Source of the DNA: Camarhynchus parvulus
Lineage: Eukaryota > Chordata > Aves > Passeriformes > Thraupidae
Direction: 5' to 3'
Assembly: GCF_901933205.1 (NCBI RefSeq)
Contig: NC_044572.1
Coordinates: 74,149,465-74,213,464 of the forward strand
Length of the DNA: 64,000 bases
Below, piece after piece: positions 52,526 through 63,596 of this stretch. Within the stretch, counting starts at the first letter, position 1, and each line of letters begins with the position of its first letter. The notes beneath the pieces were generated by a model, which saw nothing but the letters and a program-made list of their open reading frames with translations, made no database searches and was not told the origin of the DNA. Position numbers and translations under genes: made by a program.

Positions 52526-52792
52526 TGTAATAGATTTGGCTGGGATAGAATTAAATTTCTTCATAGCTGCTCATATGGGTCTATGTTTTGAATTTGTGAT
52601 CTAAAAAGTATTGATAACATACTGATGTTTTATCCATTGCTGAGCACTACTTACACACTGCCAAGGTGTTTCATACTTCTTACACCATCCCACCAGCAAG
52701 GAAGCTGGACGTGCACCAGAAATTGGTACCTTCTTGTGCACTGGAACAGCTGATCCTGACTGACCAAGGGGTCACTCCATACCATATGACGA
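52526..52792 (+). mobile_element. 5' part of an ERVL-type LTR
   Basis: It begins 'tgtaatagatttggctggga', the U3 start. It continues with 'attgataacatactgatgtt' (52610), 'ggaacagctgatcctgactg' (52743) and 'ccataccatatgacg' (52777). In the complete relative at 34761 the TATA box comes next, but here the sequence changes directly into the start of another LTR at 52793. Confidence 0.8.
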
Positions 52793-53225
52793 TGTCCTGC
52801 TTTCACCTGGGATGGAATAAATTTTCTTCTTAGTAGCTGGTACAGTGCTTTGGTTCAGATTCAGAACAGTGGTGATAACACATTGATGTTTTGATTGCTT
52901 TGATGTTTGATGTTTAAGTAGTTCTTACTCTGAATCAAGGACTGTTCAGTGTCTCGTGCACAAGGAGCTGTGAGGGAACATAGATGGGAGTCCTCCTCTC
53001 CTGGAGCTGCCAGTATACCAGCCTGCTGAAAGGAAGTAGTGAATTAATCCCTTGTTTGGCTTTGCTTGCCTATGTACCTTTTGCTTTTCCTATTAAACTG
53101 TCTTTATCTCAACTCATGAGTTTTCTCACTTTTACCTTGCAGTTCTTTCCCCCACCCTTTTGGGTTGCAATAAGTGAGTTGCTGTGTTAAACCACTTAAT
53201 TGCCAGATGGGGTTAAACCATGACA
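52793..53225 (+). mobile_element. ERVL-type LTR, internally deleted, with both ends
   Basis: It runs from 'tgtcctgctttcacctggga' to 'ggttaaaccatgaca', a 433-bp length. U3 motifs are 'agctggtacagtgctttggt' (52836) and 'gtgataacacattgatgttt' (52872). 3' motifs are 'cccttgtttggctttgcttg' (53049), 'ttcctattaaactgtcttta' (53086, with ATTAAA) and 'tatctcaactcatgag'. The middle section with the TATA box, present at 34981-35060 in the relative, is missing. No matching target duplication was seen at the junctions. Confidence 0.85.
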
Positions 53226-55149
53226 TCTATTTGTCTATAATTTTTGGACATTCAAACAACTAGAACCTATATGCTCCTGCGAATTTTGCTTCACCTGTGT
53301 TTCTTCTCCAAAATCAGAAGCATCACATAGAAATATAAATTTGAATAAGGATATCATCTATTCATTCATATTTATTTAACTATTTTAATCTGATTATCTA
53401 GTTGTGCTGCGCTTTGCCCTAGAGCACTTAGTGAAAGTGCATGTCAGGTACCAGAATATAACCAAATATCTCCCAATGGTTTCATAGAGCACATATAGTC
53501 CAGGAAATACAGAATACTGAGACAGCAAAAGCATGAAAGAGAGTTTGCTAAAGGATCTGCTACCCTGCAAAACATCCTGAGAAGACAACATCAGCTTCTT
53601 GGAGCTATTTTTTAAACCCTGACACAACAGTTGAAATTGTGTGTGTTATCCTAATCTCTTTTTTCTTAAGAGAAGTGTCATGGCATAAGTATCTCTTATT
53701 TGACTTTTACAAAAGCATTCTTGATAAAAATAAGGCTATCTGCTCCTCATTTTTGACGTACTCAGTTCATGTCAAATTTGAAGATTTATGGTCCTCCTAA
53801 AAACCATTACTATCTTCTCTCATTTCTACTCTTTGTTCTTCCACCTGCACTGCTCCTGTCACCTCTAATGTCAATGCAAAATGGTTCATGCACAACTGGC
53901 ATGATGAACCTTGCTACTCAACATCTTTTAAAAGAAGGGACTCCTCATGAAAACCACAGAAATTCAGCAATAGCAGCATCCAAACTGGATTGCAGCAGGC
54001 ACTTAGGCAATCTGAAGAGAATATGCGCCTGGACAGAACATTTCCTTGGATTTGTGAATGACAGCACACTGTTGCATCAGCCCTTGCTAAAAAAACAGAA
54101 ACGTGGTAAACACAAGGCATGATATATTTGAATTAACAAATCCAACACAGAGATTTTGTTGTACTTAAACTGGCCATTTATACAACAACATGCCCATGTT
54201 ATTAGCCCTAGCGAACCATTAAAACCAAACAAATAAATTGTTGTGTTAGTCCCAAAACCCCTGTTCTTAATGAGTTAACTTGAGGCTTACTCGTTTGTTG
54301 AACTCTGTTTATTGTTTTGCCAGTTGATCTTTGTTTAAGAGACTATAACATTATCTCTATTACATAAGAATTATTACTGTCATACTTACATAAATGATTG
54401 AGGGTTTGAGAGTGCCATAAAATACTCTAAGGGAAGAAAAAGAACTGCTAAGACTACAGCCTGGATAGACCTAGTGAAGAAATAGTAAAAGGCATGTAAA
54501 AGTTTAGTAACAATCAAAAAGTTTGTGAACAGAAATAAATTTTTTTGAGATATATGAGGAAATATGGACAAACATGGTTGTTTGTACAAATGATAAAAAT
54601 ACACTTTCTCAGTGGAAATATTTTAATACGTATTGCACATCAGCAGTATCAAAGTTAGATCAGTTCTGAATAAAACATACTACTTGAACAAGTTTTCTCC
54701 CAACAGGCATTTAAAAATGTTTGAAGTGAAAGCATTTAAAGCACCATCTGATATTCCCACACAAATTCTAAAGCACTTTACGTACTCAAATGACTTTTCA
54801 CATAAAAGTTCAGGGAAAAGATAATTTGAAGGATAAAAACCCAGCAAAATAATTTTTAGATTTGTAGTAATTGTGATATATAAACACAATCAGTTGACAA
54901 GTAAACTAGCAAAATGCATGTTTGCACTGTAAGTATATATTTCCACATATAAAAAGGCCCAAATATAATTTGCTTAATAATTAAGGCACACAGGAAAGGC
55001 TATTTGAGAAACCATTCTATTACAACACAGGGATTTTTAAAGTCAAAACATAAAAATCTCCTTCTCTCAAAACACCACAGAAAAATATGACTGAAGAAAC
55101 TAATTTCTTGTTTAGATGAAAACAAATGCTTCACAAACACCCCAACACT
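53226..55149. other. AT-rich unique DNA without a recognised gene
   Basis: A 117-codon frame at 53769-54122 has a hydrophobic stretch (LLSFLLFVLPPALLLS) early on. It has no recognisable family or splice context and overlaps a 68-codon antisense frame, so it is not called as a gene. Confidence 0.5.
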
Positions 55150-55935
55150 GATTTGCACAGCTTCTGCCAAAGGCTTGAGATTTGCAAACCTCATGAAGTT
55201 CAACTTCATGATCAAGTTCAACTTCAAGGTCAAGTGCAAGATCCTGAACCTGGGAGAGGGTAATCCCAGACATGAGAACAGATTGAGATAACTCAATGAA
55301 GGGTGCCTGAGTAGAAGGACTTTCAGGTTCTTGTGGACAAAAAGCTTGACATGACCCAGCTATGTTCATTCCCAGCCCAGAAAGCCAAATGTGTCCTGGG
55401 CTGCATCCAAAACAGTGTGGCCAGCAGGGGAGGGAGGGGATTCTGCAGCTCTGCTCTGGTGAGACCCCACCTGCAGTGTTCCATCCAGCTTTGGGGTCTC
55501 CAGGACAGGAAGGACATGGACCTTTTGGAGCAAGTCCAGAGGAGAGACACCAAGATGATAATAGGACTGAAGCACCTCTCATGCAAGGAAAGGCAGAGAG
55601 AACTGGGGTTGCTCAGCCTGAAGAAGACATATCAGTCTTCCAGTACCTGAAGGGGGCCTACAAGAGCTGGGGAGGAGCTCTTTACATGTAAGGGCTTCAA
55701 ACAGAATGAGAGTAGGCGTAGATTAGATATTAGTAACAAATTCTTTACTGTGAGGGTGGTGAAGAAGTGGAACAGGTTGACCAGAGAAGCTGTGGATGCC
55801 CCATTCCTGTAAGTGTTCAAGGCCAGGTTGGATGGGGCTCTGAGCAATCCGGTCTAGCTAAAGGTGTCCCTGCCCACAGCAGGGGAATTGGAATTAGTTG
55901 ATCTCTGAGATCCCTTCCAACCCAAACCATGCTAT
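55150..55935 (+). mobile_element. CR1 LINE, best-preserved 3' part (ORF2 C-terminus)
   Basis: It matches CR1 in order: a 'catgaagttcaac' block (55192), 'cagcccagaaagccaaatgt' (55374), ctgggctgcatccaaaac (55397), 'gtgagaccccacctgcagtg' (55460), 'gaaggacatggaccttttgg' (55510), 'ttctttactgtgagggtggt' (55741), 'aggccaggttggatggggct' (55820) and 'atcccttccaacccaaacca' (55910). The plus frame at 55333-55650 keeps CR1 ORF2 C-terminal residues such as AQKAKCVLGCIQ and RPHLQCSIQLWGLQ, then breaks. The 156-codon antisense frame at 55112-55582 is a shadow. The terminal ATTCTATGA repeats are eroded. Confidence 0.93.
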
Positions 55936-58900
55936 AATAAGCCCTGCTTAGCTGAAGCTAGAACTGATGAGAATAGTCTAAGAATGAAGAATGAGGAGAC
56001 ATCTGCATCTGCAGTAATTCAAATTTTCTGACAATTTAATATTCTTGCAACATACAGTACATTTGATCTGAATAACCAAACTAGATTTTTTGTCTTCTCT
56101 ATTAGTTCCCATTTTGCCTATTTTAAACAGCATAAAAAATAATTTATCATATGGATAGTTCTGAAATTATATGGAATTTTATAGAGAAGTTAATACTTTT
56201 TAGCTCGCTTCACTCACACTTTGTTATCCAAATTATACCAAAGCAAGATAATTCTAAACTAAGATCTGACTCGTCATTTGATCAAGTGGTTAACAACATT
56301 GAACTTTTAAAAGTAGCTATTGCTCAAGAAAACATTAAGATTGATGCTTATACTACTATTCCTTTAAAATACAATCATTACACATTAAAGTCAGCCTTTT
56401 TTATCTACAACATATGCAATTTATACTCCAAAAGGAAATTAGTCAAGACACTAAAATGTACATAGAAAAAGCCATCTGCACAGATAAGGATTTTTTCATT
56501 TAAGTGATCAGAAAAATGACAGCCCCTGCAGTGTCTTTGTGCACATCAAGAATTATCACCGACTTGTTCAATCATGCTCTGCAATGCTGAACAATATACT
56601 TGTTTTTATATGAACCAGTAAGATCTATGGCTTGTGTTTAGTACTCATTTTAAAAGGTACTAAAGCAGAGCCAATCATTGTACATAAGATGAAGTGATAG
56701 TTTAGGAAGAAAATGTGATGAAATGGTAAAAAAAAAGGGCCTTTGTTAACCACAAGGTGATAAGAAAAATACTTTAACAATAAGTAAGATATCAATTTGT
56801 CAAAACTAAATTATAAGAGCTGTTGAACTGGAACCTAATACATGGCTAATAGTAAATGTGACAGGGAAAATAGTGTCTTCTATTAAACTTTTAGAGATAT
56901 GTCAGAAATTTCATTGCTTATTCAATATTATTGGATAAGAACAGATAAACAAAATAAATTTCAGAATTTTCTAAGGTTTCCTTAGATTGTTCATTTATCC
57001 CTGCTTCAGTGTGTTGCACTAACTCAGCACAATCTCAGTAAACTTTTGACCAATGGGACTATTTCACCCAGCCTTGACAAAGCAATAAAGACCACAAATG
57101 AGAATCAAATTCCCCCAGGCTTTGTAGAGACAGAGAGAATCTCTGCAGTGGGAAATGTGAGAAGAAAGCAGCTATCACACATTTTTTATCAACAGACATT
57201 GGCCATAAGGGCATGCTGATCTACAGTGGCAAAGCCATTCCTGTTCTCTGTCTGATGGTAGATGTTACAAGTTTAAGGAACAGCTAGGATTCAATGGAGA
57301 GGAACGTGGGAAGAAACCCTAGACTATATAGAGCACATACCCATAGGAAATGGGGTGTTATAAGCTGAAGTGTTTTTAAAGGATGTTCTGTCTTCTAGGA
57401 TGTGAACAAACTACAACTGACCTTGACAAAAAACAGTTTGGGGAAGAAAAAAAACGCTTTTGGGTGAGCAGAAGATATGGCATCAAAGTGTAAGACATAT
57501 GAGATTCATATATCCTAAGGAATCCCCATATATCAGATATAAAAAAATACTCTATCCTGCTTCCAACAATGGAGGAAGAAGAACGTATAACACATTAAGG
57601 GGACAACACTAGTGAAATTTCAGAAACCCTTTAATGTTGTCATTTCATTTGCATTAGCCTCTCACTGTAGTTATTCACTTTGATCTTCTGAAACAAGAAG
57701 TTCAATTTGAAAATGATGCCTTAGAAAAAAAGGCAGTTTTAAAAAAGTGAGGGGGAAATAGCATTCACACTAGCAAAAAAATTCTGAGTAGAGGAAAACT
57801 ATTGATTTACAGAGGAAAATATTACACAATTAACCTACATGAAAACCTGCTTTTAAATCAAATTGACAGTGGAAAAGTTATCATCCTCAGGGTTATAACT
57901 ATGAAACAGAGATCACTAACTGTGCTGAAATGAAATACAAGGCCTTTAAAATTAATAAAAATACACCATCTGATTTTTTTAAACATTTCCTTACAAATTA
58001 TTCTTTTCAGTTTAGCAAGAGAGGAACAAAATTGGGAGAAGGAAATTTTTTCACACAAGCCAAAATTCATTCCTTAGTGGACCTTGCCAAAAAATTATCA
58101 GCTGAGATAATTGGTAGGTACTTACTGACTTTCTATGTCAGTTCTACCAATGCCAAGTCTGTTGGTAATTTAAATATTTCCCAACATAGGAACCAATCCA
58201 CTAATTCCAAACACACTAACATCTCTTACAGTTTTATCACAGTAGTCTTAATTGCATTTGATTACATTCAGTTGTCTGAACAGTCTCACATTTCAATGTT
58301 ATATACAGAAATAATTGAAAGAATATTTTTCTGCCTTGAAAATTCACTCATGTTACTAATACATGCAGACAATCCTTTGAAGGAATGTCATTTCATCTTA
58401 TTTCCCAATTAATTTTGAAAGAATTTTATATATATATATATACATATATATATAGAGAGAGAGAGAAGTTTGGGGTATTTTTCAGTAGGTAGAAGCAACC
58501 ATTTAGAATCTATCATTATTAACTGGATTTTTGCTAGTAAGATCCTTTACTCTGATAGTGACTAATTCCTACTAGAGAGAGAAGCAAAGAGAGGCTCAGC
58601 CTCTTTCCAGACCCTATTGCTAAACACAGCCTTTCAAATGCTACTACGGTCCTTGAGACCTGGAGGTATAACTTTCTCTTCAGATCCCTGCTTAAGACTT
58701 TCTGCTGCCCACACAGAGGTTTACCTACTTGTGTATCAAGGAACCCAGCCATGACAAAGCTCTGACACAAAACTGCATGACCTTAGCTCAGGTTTCATTA
58801 AAATTTTAAATAGTAATGAAAAAATGTCAAAATGTTTGGAGACAAATAAGTTAAGACTCCAGAAAGAGGCTAAAATGACTGAGTTGGGACCATTAGTAGT

Positions 58901-59635
58901 TAAAAGATGCAAGCGGAAAAGCAAAACCAGGTTATGGTATAAAATAATTTAAATGAATGGGGAGACTAATTGGGAAACAGCTGGTCAAATCATTACCATC
59001 ATGCCTAGGAGCAGACAGCAGCTCAGAAATGTTGAGGACTCTGGAGACAGATCTTTCAATGCAGTCAAATCCATGCAATAAAACCTCTTTATATAACCTA
59101 CTGTGGATGGTGAACATAGAAATGCTTAACCAAACAGCTCATTAATGAGGGCCAGGAGCAACAGTGGGCAAAGCCAATCCTCCATAAAGAGTCCTTCTAA
59201 GCTCTGCTCATACAAGTGATGCAGATACCCAGACACACCTTGACAGGAACATGGTGGCACCATGGTACCAGCTGTGGAGTGTGCCTTGCTCTTGTGCCAT
59301 TACCTCAGAGAAGCAGTGAACACCCCTATGGCAGTAATGCCCAGACAGAGGAACTTATTTAAATAGAGCTCCAGAAGGAGGTGTGTGGTTTGAGGAGTTC
59401 AAGAGACAGACTTCTGGAGCCACACCACCTTCCCTGGGACAAGCCCAGCAGAGACACAGGAGGTATGATATGGAGGATTCCCTATTCTCCCTCCCCCTAG
59501 CTGGACATGATGGCTTAAGGAATAGGGGGGAAGAGCAGTAAGCCCCTGCCCTGTGCAGAAGACACATCTCCTCTGTGGCCACCCCACCTCCCCAAACGCC
59601 CTTGCATCGTAAGTATGAGGCTCTGCAGGTGGACT
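55936..59635. other. Mostly AT-rich DNA without a recognised gene
   Basis: It includes the longest plus-strand frame in the window (160 codons, 57930-58412), which has AT-rich, domain-free composition. A TA/GA microsatellite lies at 58427-58466. From about 59150 to 59635 G+C content is higher and frames of 87-142 codons open on the minus strand. That segment may be unrecognised upstream CR1 sequence or another repeat. Confidence 0.45.
58427..58466. repeat. Compound TA/GA microsatellite
   Basis: TA units with one CA interruption pass directly into GA units. Confidence 0.9.
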
Positions 59636-59639
59636 TGAA

Positions 59640-60240
59640 TGATGATGAAAATGATAGTCCATTTAGGTTGGAGTAGTTGCCATGGTTACATTGGCCTATA
59701 CCCTGTTTCAAAATCAATTCCATAAGGAAAAAAAGGCAATTCATTGTCATAGGAGACTTTCCTGAGGGGCACAGGAGATCCAAAGACCTGACTGAATCTA
59801 CTTCTCAGAGAAGTCTGCTGCCTCCGGGGGACATGGATTAAAAAGGTGATGAAAAATTTTTCTACTATAGCCGTCACATTATTATCCATTATTGGTTTCT
59901 TTTAATGCAGGAAGTGATAAGTTGCCATAATAAGTCCAAGGGCAATCAAAAAATGCTTTAGGACCTAGGCATGATGGGTTAAGGAATCAGGAACACAATG
60001 TTCTCCTCCATCCTTCCAGTTGCAGGAAATGATGAGGGAAGAAACAGCAAATCAATACCTTGCTGGTGTCACCGGCAGAATTTGGGGATTTTTAATGACA
60101 GAACAGTCTATATAACACCAGACCCATGGGCAACAGATGGAGTTCATCATTTTCAAAGAAGGAAAAGGATCTTCACACAAGGGTTAGCAGAGCTCACTGG
60201 AAGACCTTTAAACTAGTTTTGAAGGATAAAAGGGATAAAA
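59640..60240 (+). mobile_element. CR1 LINE 5' region (upstream of ORF2)
   Basis: It follows, in plus sense, the 5' region of full-length avian CR1: 'tggagtagttgccatggtta' (59670), 'cctataccctgtttcaaa' (59694), 'tattatccattattggtttc' (59880), 'ggttaaggaatcaggaacac' near 59978, 'tccttccagttgcaggaaat' (60010), 'ctttaaactagttttgaag' (60206) and 'aaaaccaggctgacc' (60236). This region is rare in genomes because most CR1 copies are 5'-truncated. The 72-codon frame at 59998-60216 covers part of it. ORF1/ORF2 coding sequence does not follow; a CR1 3' tail appears about 60 bp later. Confidence 0.65.
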
Positions 60241-60297
60241 CCAGGCTGACCAAAGAAAATATATTCTCTTAGTCATAAAGTTTAGTTATGTAGTCAT

Positions 60298-60366
60298 GCA
60301 AGGAGCAGGGAGTTGGACTTGATCATTATGAGTCCCTCCCAACTTGGGATATTCTATGATTCTATC
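60298..60366 (+). mobile_element. CR1 LINE 3' tail
   Basis: The blocks are 'cagggagttggacttgatca' at 60307, 'agtccctcccaactt' at 60331, and the terminal 'attctatgattctat' at 60351-60365. It sits in the same orientation as the CR1 5' region just upstream, so the two are probably one element that lost its ORF2 body. Confidence 0.85.
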
Positions 60367-61943
60367 TGCAGATGTATGAACACAGTGGCCTAAAAGAGGG
60401 GTGGCAGCACCATGTGCTTGAATCTGCGTACAGTCCAACCTGTTACATCAATGGGAGAAATGCTAAGATGTTCAGTATATTTGTAACCAAGTTTGAATAA
60501 ATGAACAAAGTCATTGGAAAAAAAAAAGTTTCCATTGCTGTAAGAGACTGAACAAGATAAATCTAACCACGGTAAATATCAGCATGGGAACATTGGAACA
60601 ATGCACAAAGAGGTAAACAGAGAAATTGCCAAGAAATTGTTTGTGTTATCTCCATCCCTCTCAACCCTCTTTTCCCAATCAACACCCACACACTTTTGCT
60701 CCCTCAGTTCTCAATTCCACTCTCTTAAAAAATCAATAGTGAAGAGTATTAACCCCACCAAAGTTTCAGGCATGGACATATCCAAACAGCATATGTACAT
60801 AGATGTGTATGAGATATTTGTGCCAGTATGATGCATGCTAGTTTCCAGAAACAAAATAAAGAAATAATTTTAAAGAAACTCAATATGGCAGGTAAAGTTT
60901 GTCATTCAATGCTTACATTAGTCAGAAGATGCCAAGACAAGAACGACAATAAGATTCTACTACTAGCCAGGTATCTGTATTAAGCAGCAAGACAGAAGAT
61001 ACCCTGACTCTTATTCTCAAAAACATATAGAAAAAAATCACTATATGTAGGACTCCATATGTATGCAAGTCCTTGCATGCTTTAAATTTTTTCTATTCCT
61101 AAATTAACGAGTGAATCATAAAAACATTACCTACTGTTTAACTAGTTTTGCACACCTACCAATTCTTCTAAATAGATATTCCCAAGAGATTCTAATTTGA
61201 ATTTTTGATGCAGGCTGTGAAGCTGAAATTTTGTCTCTAGATCATACAGCTCCCAATTCTCTGAGCATGAGAAAAGCACATTGCAAAGAAAATGTTCTAT
61301 CCAATTTTTATGCTATCTCATGCCTCAATGGGTAAAAGAGCTGGTCTCAAAGAAATCCAAGCAACTTTCAAGGCAATGCCTCGTGATGGGATGTTGAATG
61401 TAATGCATGCTTTGGAGCTACGAATTGATAGTCTAGAACATGTTTTAAGAGACCAATAACAGAAATTATTACTCTATGTACAACATAACTCGTTCACATT
61501 ACTACAAGATAGCCTCAATGATACAATTAATTTTTTTTTCTTCAGAAAAAACAGTTGTCCCTCTACCTCTCTGCTTTGGTGTTTTTCTCATCCTTCAGGG
61601 CTCCTCTACCTCCTGAAGTGGAGCATTCCAGTCCCAAGCAACAAAAGTAGAGGTAGTTGCGAAAAGGCATCACTCTCCTCAGGTCTCTCCCAACAGAGAT
61701 TCTGTGTTTACCATCTATGAAAGAGATTTCCTCCTCCTCAGCCCTAAACCTGTGTAGGTTTATTTGCATACCTTTCCTCAGAAACTCTTTGCAGCCTTCT
61801 CCAGGTACCCTGGGCAGCATGCTTAGTGCTTGCTAGTCCAGTCTGTAGGAATCCATAAAGTTAGAGGGTCTTATATTGGTGGGAAAGAAAGACAGGCCTC
61901 AGTGCAGCAGAGTTATGGGTATTGCTGATGCATCTTGTTAAGC
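60367..61943. other. Unique DNA without a recognised gene
   Basis: A patch at about 61560-61830 is richer in G+C and gives an 85-codon minus frame that I do not recognise. The remainder is AT-rich. Confidence 0.45.
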
Positions 61944-62340
61944 TGTAGTGAAGACGTGAGGAATAGAACAATAGAGCTATGTATTAGCGATTCGGAATAA
62001 CTTTCTAAGTTGCAAAAAGTTTCTATAGCAAGGTTGAAATTATGAATAGGGTTTTATGCTTTGTTTTCTTATAAATGAACAAGCAAGTATTGTTTTAACC
62101 CCAGCTACGTGTGCTTATGTTGATTGGATAGAATCACTGTCAATATGCTTTCTCTCTGTGTAATTGGCTAGGATGAGTATTTGGTGACTTGTAACAAGTG
62201 AATTTCTTTGGCTTGCTGCCTGGATGCGAACTGTCAGGATCTTTGCATAGACAAAACTATGTATTATAAAGATTCTGGAAAATAAACGGTTCCAACGCAT
62301 CCATCAGTGGTCCTGTCCTGTTCGTGTCTGTATATAAACT
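61944..62340 (+). mobile_element. Probable ERV LTR
   Basis: The block begins 'tgtagtgaagacgtgaggaa'. It continues with 'gattggatagaatcactgtc' and 'gactgtc'-like words, then 'aaagattctggaaaataaac', whose AATAAA lies at 62281-62286, and then 'ccatcagtggtcctgtcctg' (62300), an arrangement typical of an LTR R-U5 region. The 3' end is approximate because no CA end with a target duplication could be fixed. No viral reading frame follows. Confidence 0.5.
62281..62286 (+). promoter_or_regulatory. LTR polyadenylation signal
   Basis: AATAAA placed 20-50 bases before a T/G-rich stretch, in the probable LTR at 61944-62340. Confidence 0.5.
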
Positions 62341-62414
62341 GCCAGCGCACAGCCTCTGGGAAAACCTAGGCTGAGTTGATCATGCAGCAATGACCACTAC
62401 TGTCACAGCATCAG

Positions 62415-62580
62415 CACAACTGGTATTGCACAGTCCCACTCACCCCAGAGACATAAAAGTAACCCCCCAACAACCAGGACAGCCAATTCCACCCCTACAG
62501 GGCCCAGGTCCCACAAGCCCCAGACCATGCTTGCCAGGGTCCTGGGGAATTAGTCAGATTATGCTAATGATGGCCAAAAA
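62415..62580 (+). repeat. Unclassified repeat, copy 2 (partner at 13.5 kb)
   Basis: It shares ordered words with 13525-13690: ctggtattgcacag, 'cccactcacccc', 'ggacagccaattccaccc', 'caggtccca', and 'gctaatgatg'. The similarity is imperfect but collinear. The 95-codon frame at 62390-62677 covers it and shows a proline-rich run (TPQQPGQPIPPLQGPGP) that follows from C-rich DNA; no known domain is seen. Confidence 0.4.
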
Positions 62581-63596
62581 TATAACATTAGCTCTGCTCT
62601 GTGTGCAGATCCCATGCTTCCATTTTGTTCTTCAGAAGCACTACAGATTTCCTGCAATCTCCTTGGTGTCAACTTGATAAGAGCACTGTCTGCAGCTATC
62701 TCCTGTATGGCATCAAAGCCAGCACAATTTTAAACTGTGCTTATTTCTTTCTAAACATTTTCACCAAAACAAAATTCCTGGACTTATCACTTCTACAGAA
62801 GCCTTGTAGAACAAAAGAGGAAATGTTTTCTCCTTTGAGGGAGACAGAGCAGAAGTGAATTTGTAGGAGTGTAGTTTCTACATTAGGTACAAGATATCCT
62901 GAAATATGTCAAAAGCACTGTTCCTGTGTAATTTTTAATATTTTTAATACCTTCATGAGCTATTTAAGAAGTATTTCTTTTTATAGTTGAACATTCTAAG
63001 ACAAATGGATTTATACAGTGTAACTAGTATTTTCAAGTGTTTTAAGAGACTATTTTACTATTGGAGAGCATTGAAAAAAAAAACCCAAGTGTCACTGAAT
63101 ATAGTTTTTGACAAGTTTAGGGACTCAAAACTGCTTTTTGGTTCCAGTATCAGGTACAAAATATATTGCTAGGAGTTTAAACTAATGTTCTCTGACCTTA
63201 AATGCAATAATCTTTTATCTCTGGGTAGCTTGTTGAAAGCTCATCTATGACTTCAGTCCTTCTAACAAGCTCTGTGAAAGACCATCACTGCAAACCAACT
63301 TTGAAACTAGTTTGCAACAAATCTTAAACTACAATTTAATAGATATCCCAACAAATAAACAAACAACCAGCCCACAGTAAGCTACATAGAAACTCTTAGT
63401 ACTAGAGAGGTGATAACTGAAGAATTTTAGGGTGTTTCAAAGGTGCTGTGTTTACAAACATCTTAGTAATGGGTTTTATAAGAAGAGTCTGGAAGGCTAC
63501 AGTAAACATTTTACAAAACAGGTTTCACAACACTGAATCTTTAATAAAAGATGCTTGACAGACACTGACCACAATTTTTAAATTACTTTTCAGCGT
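62581..63596. other. AT-rich DNA without a recognised gene
   Basis: Nothing recognised up to the sharp composition change near 63600. Confidence 0.5.

Noticed and set aside
53769..54122. 117-codon frame with an N-terminal hydrophobic stretch
   Set aside because: The hydrophobic run could mimic a signal peptide, but the rest has no family resemblance, a long antisense frame overlaps it, and no splice or promoter features support it.
55112..55582. 156-codon open frame on the minus strand
   Set aside because: It is antisense to the CR1 ORF2 remnant at 55150-55935, whose G+C content lowers stop-codon density.
57930..58412. 160-codon open frame on the plus strand
   Set aside because: Its composition (K, N, I, F, S rich) is that of AT-rich noncoding DNA. 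It has no recognisable domain or splice context and no promoter nearby, and one frame of this length is expected by chance in 64 kb.
59355..59783. 142-codon minus-strand frame
   Set aside because: It overlaps another minus-strand frame in a G+C-richer patch and runs into the plus-sense CR1 5' region. No protein similarity is recognised.
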